A stretch of 64,000 nucleotides of DNA from Flavobacteriaceae bacterium (GCA_018669795.1 JABHSQ010000005.1:310001-374000), one strand, 5' to 3'. Shown: positions 8,769-17,298, counted from the first letter of the stretch. Program-made: numbers and translations. The notes: generated from the sequence alone by a model not told the origin.

Positions 8769-8951
8769 ATGAAGAACATTCTAGAAATACAATATTCCCA
8801 GTCTGACCAGTTAACTGAACTCACGAAAAATATAGCCAAACCCCTTACTAATTACAAAGACTTAAATGTTGTTTATCATCAAATCAAAATGGAAACAGGC
8901 CATGCCTATCCATGGTTTTTTTTCATATTCATATACCCACTTAACCGTTAG
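8769..8951 (+). pseudogene. darA: N-terminal stub of dialkylresorcinol condensing enzyme DarA
   Basis: A 60-codon frame starting MKNILEIQYSQSDQLTELTKNIAKPL and reaching HAYPWFF. This matches the N-terminus of the DarA family as I remember it (VLVIQYSQSGQLT..., then a FPWPF..FFD block). Normal DarA is around 300 aa. Here the frame ends straight after the PW block at a T8 tract, and none of the remaining domain is found before the dehydratase gene starts 8 bp later. The partner ketosynthase III DarB is also absent. It is therefore read as a truncated relic. A short functional protein is unlikely. Confidence 0.62.
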
Positions 8952-8959
8952 TTAATAAA

Positions 8960-9388
8960 ATGTTATTAGATAAACCTATTTCGAATATTGAAAATTTAAT
9001 ACCACAAAAGGCACCTTTTGTAATGGTAGATACATTACTAGGTTTTTCATGTGAAAATATTATTTCCTCTTTTAAAATTATAGAAACCAATATTTTCTAT
9101 AAAAATCAGACACTATCTGAAGTAGGATTAATAGAAAATATGGCTCAAACGGTGGCACTCCATACTGGATATGATTATTTTTTAAAAGGAGAACCAACTC
9201 CAATGGGATATATAGGCTCAATTAAAGAAATCCAGATTTTAATGCTTCCTCAATTAGATGAGGTCATAATTACAGAAGTACGTATTTTACAAGAATTTAT
9301 GGGAGTAACTTTAGTAGAAATAACTATCTCTAATACTAAAAAAAAGAAAATTGCCTCATGTACAATGAAAACTGTTATGGCTACTTAA
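8960..9388 (+). CDS. 3-hydroxyacyl-ACP dehydratase-like hotdog protein (ApeP-like)
   Basis: A 142-aa hotdog-fold protein. LIPQKAPFVMVDTLLGF aligns with the FabZ segment LLPHRYPFLLVDRV, and IENMAQTVALHTGY with the helix carrying the acidic catalytic residue. The FabZ-type His in the first block is replaced (QKA), which I recall as usual for this Bacteroidota subfamily. It probably forms a dehydratase pair with the next gene, whose ATG overlaps this stop (TAATG). The role in polyene double-bond formation is inferred from the locus. Confidence 0.75.
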   Translation: MLLDKPISNIENLIPQKAPFVMVDTLLGFSCENIISSFKIIETNIFYKNQTLSEVGLIENMAQTVALHTGYDYFLKGEPTPMGYIGSIKEIQILMLPQLDEVIITEVRILQEFMGVTLVEITISNTKKKKIASCTMKTVMAT

Positions 9389-9832
9389 TGATTGATTTAG
9401 ATAAAATAGATATATATGATTTTTTAACACATCGTCTGTCGTTTTTATTTTTAGATAAAATTATAACTCTAAATAATAAAGAGGTATTAGCTTCAATTTT
9501 ATTTAAAGAAGATAAACTCTTTGTTGATAACAATTGTTTTAATAAAATAGGCTTATTTGAAAATACAACACAAACATGTTCGTTAATTGTAAGTAAAAGT
9601 TATTTTGACAATAATAATATAAAAAGAGAAGGTGCTAAATTAATAGGTTTTATAAGTGCTATTAAAAAAAAATAACATTTTATGTCCTAAGGTTGGAAGT
9701 TCCATAATATCAAATGCTAAATTAATATCAAAATTTGATACTGAGAGTGACGTCTTCGGACGCTATAGTATTTGCTTATTTCCTGCTATAGGTTTATCAA
9801 CCTTAAATATTTCTGAAAAATCATCACATTAA
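9388..9832 (+). pseudogene. second hotdog dehydratase, frameshifted in an A9 tract
   Basis: The intact frame from ATG 9388 (overlapping the previous stop) encodes 95 aa with LTHRLSFLFLDKI and IGLFENTTQTCSL. This is the same hotdog plan as the preceding gene, here with the His-Arg pair. It ends at TAA 9673-9675 directly after nine A. Reading one base differently through the A tract continues NNILCPKVGSSIISNAKLISKFDTES...YSICLF, which looks like the missing second half of the fold, until 9830-9832. The ORF-track start at 9358 lies inside the upstream gene. The second half also carries a CGTC-TTCG-GACG mini-hairpin. Confidence 0.55.
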
Positions 9833-9847
9833 TTACCATTGTTTATT

Positions 9848-10303
9848 ATGAAAAGGAAAATACAGTCTAAAATAAAAAAAGAGATTAGTTTCATTAGTAA
9901 AGTAAGAGTTCGGTTTGTGGAAACAGATCCTTTAGGTATAGTTTGGCACGGAATTTATATTCAATACTTCGAAGATGGAAGAGAAGCTTTTGGGAGACAT
10001 CATTCCATTTCATATTTACATCAAAAAGAATTTGGTTATGCAACTCCAATCATAAAATCAATGAGTGAGCATAAACTCCCTTTACGTTATGGAGATGTCG
10101 CAACTATAAAGACAACATATTTTGACACTCGTGCTGCAAAAATGATCTTTAGATATGAAATTTTCAATCAAGACGAATTACTTGTTTGTACTGGTGAAAC
10201 CGTTCAGGTTTTTATAGATCAAATAGGTCAAGGAAATTTATCTTTAGTAATTCCAGAGTTTTTTGAAAAATGGAAACAAAAAGTTGGACTCTCGGATGAC
10301 TGA
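9848..10303 (+). CDS. 4HBT-type acyl-CoA/ACP thioesterase
   Basis: A hotdog thioesterase of 151 aa. VRFVETDPLGIVWHGIYIQYFEDGREAFGRHH is the 4-hydroxybenzoyl-CoA thioesterase signature, with the catalytic acidic residue in the DPLG segment. I take ATG 9848 rather than TTG 9839 used by the ORF track. The last eight bases overlap the start of the next ketosynthase, so the two are translationally coupled. In the pathway it could edit or release acyl chains, which is inference. Confidence 0.85.
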   Translation: MKRKIQSKIKKEISFISKVRVRFVETDPLGIVWHGIYIQYFEDGREAFGRHHSISYLHQKEFGYATPIIKSMSEHKLPLRYGDVATIKTTYFDTRAAKMIFRYEIFNQDELLVCTGETVQVFIDQIGQGNLSLVIPEFFEKWKQKVGLSDD

Positions 10304-11453
10304 AGTTTACCTGTCATATAATAATATAGTTTCCTCACTAGGTTTTGATAGTGAAACTGTTGTGAGTAATATTCACAACGAAATTTCTGGTTTACAATTA
10401 ATTGATGATAAAGAGATGTTCTTTAAGTCCTTTTGTTCATCAATTATAAACCAAAAGGAATTAAATAATAGTTTTACTTCTATAGCAGTTGAAGGCAATT
10501 TTACGAGATTAGAGATGATGATGATAACCTCTTTAAATAGAGTTATTCAAGACACTAAAATTCCTTTAACAAAAAATGTTGGTTTAATTATTTCAACTAC
10601 AAAAGGGAATATTGATATTTTGGATAAAAATAGTAAATTTTTGGAAGAAAGAGCCTATTTAGGTTCTTTAGGAAAAGTTATAAAAGATTTTTTTAAATTT
10701 AAAAATGATGCTATTGTAGTTTCTAATGCTTGTGTTTCAGGAGTATTGGCTGTAACTATTGCTAAACGATATATCACGCAAGGCATTTATGATAATGTGT
10801 TTGTTGTTAGTGGAGATATAGTGACTGAATTTATTTTATCTGGATTCAATTCTTTTCAAGCATTAAGTAGTGAGCCTTGCAAACCTTACTCTAAGAATCG
10901 TACTGGAATTAATATTGGAGAAGTAGCTGCAAGTGTTTTGGTTACTAAAAATGACACAAATTTAGCAAAAGAGGCCGTCGCTATTTTAGGAGATGGATCT
11001 TGTAATGATGCAAACCATATTTCTGGACCTTCACGAACTGGAGAAGGCTTAGTTAGAAGTGTGAAATTAGCACAAAAAGAAGCCAATATTTCTTTTGATA
11101 ATATTGATTATATTTCAGCTCATGGAACTGGAACACCGTTTAATGATGAAATGGAAGCTATTGCAATTAATAGATTGGGCTTACAAAATGTTCCTATAAA
11201 TAGCTTGAAAGGTTATTTCGGTCATACCCTAGGGGCTTCTGGTCTTTTAGAAACCATTGTTGGAATGCATTCGCTTTATAACAACACTTTATATTCTTCT
11301 CTCGGTTTTGAAGAAATAGGAGTTTCACAACCAATAAATGTAATTACAAAAACAATTACAAAAAAATTGAATATTTTTCTTAAAACAGCCTCTGGTTTTG
11401 GAGGTAGTAATATGGCCGTAATATTTAAAAAAATAAACATGACATCAAAATAA
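10296..11453 (+). CDS. beta-ketoacyl-ACP synthase, complete active site
   Basis: A 385-aa thiolase-fold synthase. The nucleophile is C146 in SNACVSGVLAV. SAHGTGTPFND and LKGYFGHTLGASGLLE give the two histidines, and TASGFGGSNMAVIF is the C-terminal loop. I place the start at ATG 10296 (MTEVYLSYNNIV) because the ORF-track extension to 10263 lies inside the thioesterase gene. The N-terminus lacks the usual VVVTGMG and begins EVYLSYNNIVSSLG, typical of the divergent synthases of aryl-polyene loci. Confidence 0.87.
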   Translation: MTEVYLSYNNIVSSLGFDSETVVSNIHNEISGLQLIDDKEMFFKSFCSSIINQKELNNSFTSIAVEGNFTRLEMMMITSLNRVIQDTKIPLTKNVGLIISTTKGNIDILDKNSKFLEERAYLGSLGKVIKDFFKFKNDAIVVSNACVSGVLAVTIAKRYITQGIYDNVFVVSGDIVTEFILSGFNSFQALSSEPCKPYSKNRTGINIGEVAASVLVTKNDTNLAKEAVAILGDGSCNDANHISGPSRTGEGLVRSVKLAQKEANISFDNIDYISAHGTGTPFNDEMEAIAINRLGLQNVPINSLKGYFGHTLGASGLLETIVGMHSLYNNTLYSSLGFEEIGVSQPINVITKTITKKLNIFLKTASGFGGSNMAVIFKKINMTSK

Positions 11454-11456
11454 ATT

Positions 11457-12074
11457 ATGAATTCTAATTACTATATAAGCTCCTTTTGTTCTATTAAAAA
11501 CAATACGATTTCCTTAAATGGATCTATGGTTTATAGTAATGAAAACATGGAGTTTTTAGAATTTATAAAAGCTGCATATAAATCTTTAGATACAAATTAT
11601 CCTAAGTTTTTTAAAATGGATGGCTTAAGTAAATTAGCTATCTTAGCAGCCCATGTTTTATTTAAAAATGAGAATATAAATCAAGATAAAGATAATGATA
11701 TTGCTGTTGTATTTTCAAACAAATCATCAAGTATAGATACAGATAGAAAGCATCAAAAGTCAATTGAAAACAAAGATGACTATTATCCTAGTCCAGCTAT
11801 TTTTGTCTATACATTACCAAATATTTGTATTGGAGAAATTAGTATAAAGTATAAACTGTTTTCTGAAAATAGTTTTTTTATCTTTGAAAACTTTAGTGCG
11901 CAACACTTGCTGGATTATGCAAATAGTTTGTTGTCAGCAGGTAAAACTGAAAAAGTGCTTTGTGGTTGGGTTGAATTAGACGGGAACCAATATGAAGCTT
12001 ATTTGTATTTGGTAACAAAAATTGGAACAATATTACATAGTAAAGAAAATATAATAAAATTTTATAATACTTAA
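11457..12074 (+). CDS. half-size beta-ketoacyl synthase N-terminal-like protein
   Basis: This 205-aa protein resembles only the N-terminal half of ketosynthases (the Ketoacyl-synt_2 type). It begins NYYISSFCSIKNN and has SKLAILAAHVLF and YPSPAIFVYTLPNICIGEISIKYKL. The region where the nucleophilic Cys would lie reads ENSFFIFENF, with no cysteine, and no His-containing C-terminal half exists. Small inactive proteins of this kind recur in aryl-polyene and flexirubin loci next to the second ACP, as here (one base between the genes). A structural or partner role is likely. Confidence 0.7.
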   Translation: MNSNYYISSFCSIKNNTISLNGSMVYSNENMEFLEFIKAAYKSLDTNYPKFFKMDGLSKLAILAAHVLFKNENINQDKDNDIAVVFSNKSSSIDTDRKHQKSIENKDDYYPSPAIFVYTLPNICIGEISIKYKLFSENSFFIFENFSAQHLLDYANSLLSAGKTEKVLCGWVELDGNQYEAYLYLVTKIGTILHSKENIIKFYNT

Positions 12075-12075
12075 C

Positions 12076-12333
12076 ATGGAGACTTTAAAACAAGAGCTAA
12101 AAGAAAATATTATAGAGCAACTAAACCTTGAAGATATAGCAATAGAAGATATTAATGACGATGATATATTATTTGGAGATGGCTTAGGTTTAGACTCAAT
12201 TGATGGCTTAGAATTAATTGTAATGCTAGATAAAAATTATGGTATTAAATTAACAGATCCAAAAAAAGGCCGCGCTATTTTTGAGTCAATTAAAGTGATG
12301 GCAAAGTATATTTCTGAGAATAGAACAAAGTAA
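12076..12333 (+). CDS. acyl carrier protein (second)
   Basis: An 85-aa carrier protein. The attachment serine lies in GLGLDSIDGLELIVMLDKNYGIKL. It follows the half-size ketosynthase by one base and precedes a complete ketosynthase by 36 bases. The longer, more basic C-terminus (FESIKVMAKYISENRTK) separates it from the ACP at 7624. Confidence 0.9.
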   Translation: METLKQELKENIIEQLNLEDIAIEDINDDDILFGDGLGLDSIDGLELIVMLDKNYGIKLTDPKKGRAIFESIKVMAKYISENRTK

Positions 12334-12369
12334 ACTCTTCTATGCTCAATAGTTTGTAAAAGATAAAAT

Positions 12370-13572
12370 ATGAGTAGAGGCGTTGCTATAACTGGAATGG
12401 GAATTATTTCTGCTATTGGAAACAATGTAGAAGAAAATTATGAATCGCTTTTAGAAGGTAAAACCGGAATCTCAAGAGTTTCAAAAATTAAAACTATCCA
12501 TAGAGATGATATTATGGTTGGTGAAATTTCCTTTACTAATCAAGAATTAGAACATCAACTTGGTCTTAGCTCAGATAATAATTATTCTCGAGCAGCTTTA
12601 TTAGGCTCAATAGCGGCAAAACAAGCAATCGTAAACGCTGGAATTTCAAATATAAATAAATATAAGACTGGATTAATTTCTTCAAATAGTGTTGGTGGAA
12701 TGGATATGACTGAAGCACATTTTTATGATTATTTTAAAAATGAGGCCATCCAAAAATATATAAATGGTCATCATTCTGGAGATTCTTCTCAGAAGATCGC
12801 TGAGCAACTGGGATTAGAAAAAAGTTTTGTAACCACAATCAGTACAGCCTGTTCTTCTTCAGCAAATGCCATAATGCTTGGCGCAAGATTAATTAAATCA
12901 GGACAACTAGATAGAGTTATTGTAGGAGGAGTAGACTGCTTAACAAAATTTACAATCAATGGATTTAAATCCTTAATGATTTTATCAGATACTTTTAATT
13001 CTCCATTTGATGAGGATAGAAAGGGTTTGAATCTGGGAGAAGCCGCGGCTTTTTTAGTATTAGAGTCAGACAAAGTTTTGCAAGCTAAAAACAAACCTGT
13101 TTTGGGATATGTAAAAGGTTATGCCAATACCAACGATGCCTACCACCAAACAGCTTCTTCCGACAATGGAGATGGAGCGACTTTAGCGATGGAAAAGGCA
13201 TTAAAAGTAGCACAATTATCGTCAAAAGATATTACCTATATAAATGCACATGGTACAGCAACTATTAATAATGATTTATCTGAAGGACGAGCTATTTTAA
13301 GAGTCTTTGGTAATGACGTACCACTATTTAGTTCAACAAAAACATATACTGGGCATACCCTCGCTGCTGCTGGAGCTATTGAAGCTGTGTATTCAATTTT
13401 AGCACTTCAAAATAATATAGTTTTTCCTAATTTGAATTTCAAAACACAAATGAAGGAATTTAACATAACTCCACAATTAGAACTTAAAGAAAAAGAGTTA
13501 CAAACAGTGATGTCTAATTCTTTTGGTTTTGGTGGAAACTGTTCAACCGTTATTTTTTCAAAAAAACAATGA
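12370..13572 (+). CDS. beta-ketoacyl-ACP synthase II-like, complete active site
   Basis: A 400-aa FabF-type synthase starting SRGVAITGMGIISAIG. C161 is the nucleophile in STACSSSANAIMLG. NAHGTATINND and STKTYTGHTLAAAGAIE hold the histidines, and MSNSFGFGGNCSTVIF is the terminal loop. The stop overlaps the ATG of the next gene (ATGA arrangement). That gene is a Cys-less synthase, the layout of a KS-alpha/KS-beta (chain-length factor) pair as in aromatic and aryl polyene systems. Confidence 0.9.
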   Translation: MSRGVAITGMGIISAIGNNVEENYESLLEGKTGISRVSKIKTIHRDDIMVGEISFTNQELEHQLGLSSDNNYSRAALLGSIAAKQAIVNAGISNINKYKTGLISSNSVGGMDMTEAHFYDYFKNEAIQKYINGHHSGDSSQKIAEQLGLEKSFVTTISTACSSSANAIMLGARLIKSGQLDRVIVGGVDCLTKFTINGFKSLMILSDTFNSPFDEDRKGLNLGEAAAFLVLESDKVLQAKNKPVLGYVKGYANTNDAYHQTASSDNGDGATLAMEKALKVAQLSSKDITYINAHGTATINNDLSEGRAILRVFGNDVPLFSSTKTYTGHTLAAAGAIEAVYSILALQNNIVFPNLNFKTQMKEFNITPQLELKEKELQTVMSNSFGFGGNCSTVIFSKKQ

Positions 13573-14633
13573 AAACTGTCTATATAAATAGTATTGGCTC
13601 CATTTCATCGCAAAAAACATTTGACAATTCAGAGTTTTTAGATGATATTATTTCATATGAAGACAATGTTATTTCCGTTGTAAATCCCTCCTATAGAGAC
13701 TATATATCACCAGGAGATTCTAGACGAATGTCAAAAGGTATTAAAATGGGAATTGTAGCTTCTAAAATAGCTTTGAACGATGCAGGTTTAGAAACTGTAG
13801 ACGCCATAATTATTGGTACTGGGATGGGATTACTTAAGGGTTTTGAAAAGTTTTTAAAAGCTCTATTAGATAATAACGAGCAATTTTTAACTCCAACATC
13901 ATTTATACAATCTACCCATAATACTATTGGTGGGCAAATAGCGCTAGGCTTAAAATGTAAAGGCTACAATTTTACCTATGTACATGATAGTATTTCTTTT
14001 GAGTCTGCTATGTTAGATGCAAAATTAATGTTAGAAAACAATGAAGCCAATGTTGTATTAGTTGGTGGTGTTGATGAAATTGGAGATTATACTGCTGAGT
14101 TGCACAAACTCATCCATCATATAAAGACGGAAAAAGTGCATTCTACAAAGCTGTTAAAATCTCAAACTAAAGGTGTTGTTTATAGTGAAGGTGCAAATTT
14201 CTTCGTATTATCTAATGAAAGACAAAATACCAGTTATGCTTTAATTGAAGCCATTAAGACATACAATACTCTTGGAAATATAAATATAAATAAAGTTGTA
14301 AGTGAATTTTTGAAAGAAAATAATCTAGATATTGAAACGATAGATATTGTTGTTCTCGGAAACAACGGAGATATAACTCACGATTATTTTTATAATGATT
14401 TAAGTGCTGGGATTTTCAATAGTACACAACAAGTATATTACAAACATTTATGTGGTGAATTTAACACCGCATCATCATTTGGTGTTTGGTTAGCATCAAA
14501 TATTTTAAAAACACAAAAACTGCCAGAAGCTATAAAATTGAATACTATTGAAGCTTCAAAGTATAAAACTATTTTACTTTACAATCAATATAGAGGAGAG
14601 AATCATAGCTTAACTTTACTTCATAAATGCTAA
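13569..14633 (+). CDS. chain-length-factor-like ketosynthase (KS-beta)
   Basis: A 354-aa thiolase-fold protein that lacks the catalytic set. Aligned on NFT, the nucleophile position is S141 (YVHDSISFESAML instead of AACASG), and the HAHGT block is replaced by VVLGNNGDITHD. DAIIIGTGMGLLKGFEKFL and SQTKGVVYSEGANFFVLS keep the fold landmarks. It overlaps the catalytic synthase upstream by four bases, so equal expression is likely. It should set chain length as a heterodimer partner, as known for KS-beta/ApeC-type proteins. The assignment to this exact subfamily is inference. Confidence 0.78.
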   Translation: MKTVYINSIGSISSQKTFDNSEFLDDIISYEDNVISVVNPSYRDYISPGDSRRMSKGIKMGIVASKIALNDAGLETVDAIIIGTGMGLLKGFEKFLKALLDNNEQFLTPTSFIQSTHNTIGGQIALGLKCKGYNFTYVHDSISFESAMLDAKLMLENNEANVVLVGGVDEIGDYTAELHKLIHHIKTEKVHSTKLLKSQTKGVVYSEGANFFVLSNERQNTSYALIEAIKTYNTLGNININKVVSEFLKENNLDIETIDIVVLGNNGDITHDYFYNDLSAGIFNSTQQVYYKHLCGEFNTASSFGVWLASNILKTQKLPEAIKLNTIEASKYKTILLYNQYRGENHSLTLLHKC

Positions 14634-15403
14634 ATTTTAAATCTGTAAATACAATTATAGTAATCGCTTTATTTGCTTTATTATTATTGAGTTGTGTTTA
14701 CGAATTATCGTTATGCTTTATATTTCTAGTGCTAATTGTTTGGTTTTTAATCACACTTTCAGGTTCTTTTTTGATCAGATGGAATTACTATTTTAAATCG
14801 CTGCATTCTAATAAAACAATTAAAGAAAACCAAATCGCTATTACTTTTGATGATGGTCCACATCCGGAATTTACGCCTAAAGTTTTAGAGCTATTAAAAA
14901 CTTACAATGCCAAAGCTACTTTTTTTTGTATTGGTAAACACATAAAAGCATATCCTAAGGTATTTAGTGATATTATAAAACAAGGTCATACCGTCGGTAA
15001 TCATACGTATTCACATTCTAAAATTTTCGGTTTTTTAAAAACTGAAGATGTTATTGAAGAATTACTAAAAACAAACGACATTGTAAAAAAAACTAGCGGT
15101 TTGATGATGCAATTATACAGACCTGCTTTTGCTGTCACCAATCCAAGAATAAAAAAAGCACTAAAAGTAACCAAATTGCAATCCATAGGCTGGAGTGTTC
15201 GCTCTTTAGATACCACCCCTAGAACCTCTGAAATGATATTTAAGCGCACAATTAAAAACCTATCTAAAGGTGATGTTATTTTACTTCACGATACAAGTCT
15301 AAAATCAATTGTGGTATTTGAACAGTTATTGCTATTTTTACAAGAACAAAATATCGAGTCTGTTACCATAGATTCTTTATTTAACATAAAAGCGTATGCC
15401 TAA
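14627..15403 (+). CDS. polysaccharide deacetylase family (CE4) membrane protein
   Basis: This 258-aa protein has two hydrophobic segments at the N-terminus (about residues 7-48), then a CE4/NodB domain: ITFDDGPHPEFTPKVLELL holds the metal-binding Asp-Asp, GHTVGNHTYSHS the HxxxH metal histidines, and LYRPAF and VILLHD the later motifs. All CE4 motifs look intact. It overlaps the preceding gene by seven bases. CE4-like genes are recurrent passengers of flexirubin loci, but their substrate there is unknown to me. Confidence 0.85.
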   Translation: MLNFKSVNTIIVIALFALLLLSCVYELSLCFIFLVLIVWFLITLSGSFLIRWNYYFKSLHSNKTIKENQIAITFDDGPHPEFTPKVLELLKTYNAKATFFCIGKHIKAYPKVFSDIIKQGHTVGNHTYSHSKIFGFLKTEDVIEELLKTNDIVKKTSGLMMQLYRPAFAVTNPRIKKALKVTKLQSIGWSVRSLDTTPRTSEMIFKRTIKNLSKGDVILLHDTSLKSIVVFEQLLLFLQEQNIESVTIDSLFNIKAYA

Positions 15404-16013
15404 GTTATTTTATATACTATTTTTTATAGCTACTGCTGTAAATGCACAAACCAAAATGGGTAGTACAGAAGCTGCCAAATTAAAAGCTAAAGTAAAAGCG
15501 CACGCAGCCAGTGTAAAGACATTGTTAAGTGACTTTGCACAATATAAACACTTAGATTTTTTATCTAATGATATTGTGACCACTGGTAAATTGGCATTTA
15601 AATCTCCAAATACTGTGAAATGGGAATATACAACCCCCTTTAAATATGCAGTATTATTTAAAAATGAAACACTTTTTATTAATGACGAAGGAAAGAAAAG
15701 CAATGTAGATATTGGTTCTAACGAAATGTTTAAGCAATTGAACACGCTTATAATAAATAGTATAAAAGGCGATATGTTTAACGAAAATGAATTTGACATT
15801 TCTTATTTTAAAAAAGAAACAAACAGTGAAGTTTATTTTAGCGTAAAACACGAAAAAATTTCGAAATATATAAAGGTATTTCATATTATATTTAATAAAG
15901 AAGGTCATGTCGTAGAATTAAAAATGATAGAACCCTCTGAAGATTATACAAGAATTATATTTAGCAACCGAAGTATAAATATACCATTGTCAGATGCGAT
16001 ATTTACTCAGTAG
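15396..16013 (+). CDS. LolA-like outer-membrane lipoprotein carrier
   Basis: A 205-aa exported protein. The signal peptide is MPKLFYILFFIATAVNAQ with cleavage after NAQ. The mature part (ASVKTLLSDFAQYKHLDFLSNDIVTTGKLAFKSPNTVKWEYTTPF) matches the LolA fold, which begins with an outer-membrane-lipoprotein carrier motif and a W-Y-T-P strand. It probably shuttles the polyene lipid across the periplasm. It overlaps the CE4 gene by eight bases and the following lipoprotein gene by twenty. Confidence 0.85.
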   Translation: MPKLFYILFFIATAVNAQTKMGSTEAAKLKAKVKAHAASVKTLLSDFAQYKHLDFLSNDIVTTGKLAFKSPNTVKWEYTTPFKYAVLFKNETLFINDEGKKSNVDIGSNEMFKQLNTLIINSIKGDMFNENEFDISYFKKETNSEVYFSVKHEKISKYIKVFHIIFNKEGHVVELKMIEPSEDYTRIIFSNRSINIPLSDAIFTQ

Positions 16014-16599
16014 TTTCTGTTTGCTTTTTATAGCTTGTGGTTCGTATTCTAAAAAGCATGATTTTCAAATTGTGAAATCGTTAAATAGTCGTATTCGTAA
16101 TTCCTATTTTTCAGATGAAAGTAAAGATTATGTATACAAAGCAAATATTACTGTTTACGATAATGATTTTAGTGGTATTTTTATAGTAAAAAAAATAGGT
16201 GAAGCTAATCATCGGATAGTGTTCACAACAGAAATGGGAAATAAAGTTTTCGACTTCTCTTTTATTGATGATACTTTTAAGGTGAATAACATCATAGAGG
16301 ACATGAATAAAGCACTTTTAATAAACATACTAAAGAAAGATTTTACAGTACTTGTTAAAGAAAAAACAACGGTTATTAAATCGTATTCATTACAAGATAC
16401 GTTGGTTTATGAAACGGTAATATTGAACAAAAAATATTTTTATTTTAAAACACAACAACTAAACAAAATACTACGTGTAGCTAGTGGTAAAGAGAAAGTT
16501 ACCTTTTTATTTTCAGAAATTAATGATACTATTGCACACCAAATTAACATTAGACACTCAAATATTAAGCTTAATATTAATTTAAAATTAATTAACTAA
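15994..16599 (+). CDS. predicted lipoprotein of the pigment locus
   Basis: A 201-aa protein with a lipoprotein signal MRYLLSSFCLLFIACGSYSKK; the lipobox LFIAC puts the lipidated Cys at residue 15. The rest is beta-rich (NITVYDNDFSGIFIVKKIGEANHRIVFTTEMGNKVFDFSFIDD) and carries no motif I can name. Its start overlaps the LolA-like gene by 20 bases, so it is probably co-translated and could be the lipid-accepting partner of that carrier. The function is inferred only from context. Confidence 0.72.
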   Translation: MRYLLSSFCLLFIACGSYSKKHDFQIVKSLNSRIRNSYFSDESKDYVYKANITVYDNDFSGIFIVKKIGEANHRIVFTTEMGNKVFDFSFIDDTFKVNNIIEDMNKALLINILKKDFTVLVKEKTTVIKSYSLQDTLVYETVILNKKYFYFKTQQLNKILRVASGKEKVTFLFSEINDTIAHQINIRHSNIKLNINLKLIN

Positions 16600-16600
16600 A

Positions 16601-16782
16601 ATGGAAAACTTATTTTTATAATTGGCATTTATTATAATAAGTACAACTGCATACACACAAATAACAATTAGACCTGGTTGATGGCTAGCTTAAATTTTTC
16701 AAATTTAACAAATTCAGGTTTTGATGATATAGTATTAAACCAGTTATTTCAAATAGGAGTAACTTATAAATTCGATTTTTAA
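16601..16782 (+). pseudogene. remnant of an outer-membrane beta-barrel gene
   Basis: Two in-order pieces remain. From ATG 16601 the frame reads a broken signal peptide (MENLFL, stop, LAFIIISTTAYTQ). From ATG 16681 a 33-codon frame ends LNQLFQIGVTYKFDF, a typical terminal barrel strand with a C-terminal Phe. The bulk of the barrel is missing, so a large internal deletion is likely. The stop at 16780-16782 overlaps the ATG of the dehydratase gene, showing the original operon junction is intact. Confidence 0.5.
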
Positions 16783-17153
16783 TGAGTAATTCACTTGAAG
16801 GTTTATACACATTAGATGATTTAGCCGTTGCTGACACTAAAGCAACGGCTAAGATTACTATTAACAAAGACCATATTATTTTTAAAGGTCATTTCCCTGG
16901 TAACCCAGTAATGCCAGGTGTTTGTATGATACAAATTATTAAAGAAATCACGGAAAAAATTGTAAATAAAACCTTGTTTATGCAATCGGCGAGCAATATT
17001 AAATTTATGGCAATAATTAACCCATTTGTGACTCCAGAATTAGAATTACAACTTGAAATTATTGAAACAGAAGGAGTTTTTAAAGTTAAAAACGTTTCTA
17101 AGTTTGAAGAAACTGTGGCTTTAAAATCAACCACTAATTTTATAGAGAAATAA
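16782..17153 (+). CDS. FabZ/FabA-type 3-hydroxyacyl-ACP dehydratase-like protein
   Basis: A 123-aa hotdog protein. IIFKGHFPGNPVMPGVCMIQIIKEI is the FabZ active-site segment. The His in GHFPG is present, but the position of the catalytic acid reads Gln (GVCMIQ where FabZ has Glu). This may be a subfamily feature, since I recall similar sequences in other flexirubin loci. With the frameshift in the second hotdog gene, it is one of two intact dehydratase-like proteins left in the locus. Confidence 0.8.
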   Translation: MSNSLEGLYTLDDLAVADTKATAKITINKDHIIFKGHFPGNPVMPGVCMIQIIKEITEKIVNKTLFMQSASNIKFMAIINPFVTPELELQLEIIETEGVFKVKNVSKFEETVALKSTTNFIEK

Positions 17154-17298
17154 TTAAACATCAAACAAATCATTTTAAAAATATTAATTATTCTAACTTA
17201 AGTAATCACATTAAAGACTATATTTTAAAGTCTAAAGCTTTTAGTGATGAAAAAAAAACAGTATTTTCGAAACACTAATATTTTAAGGTTTCTATGTA

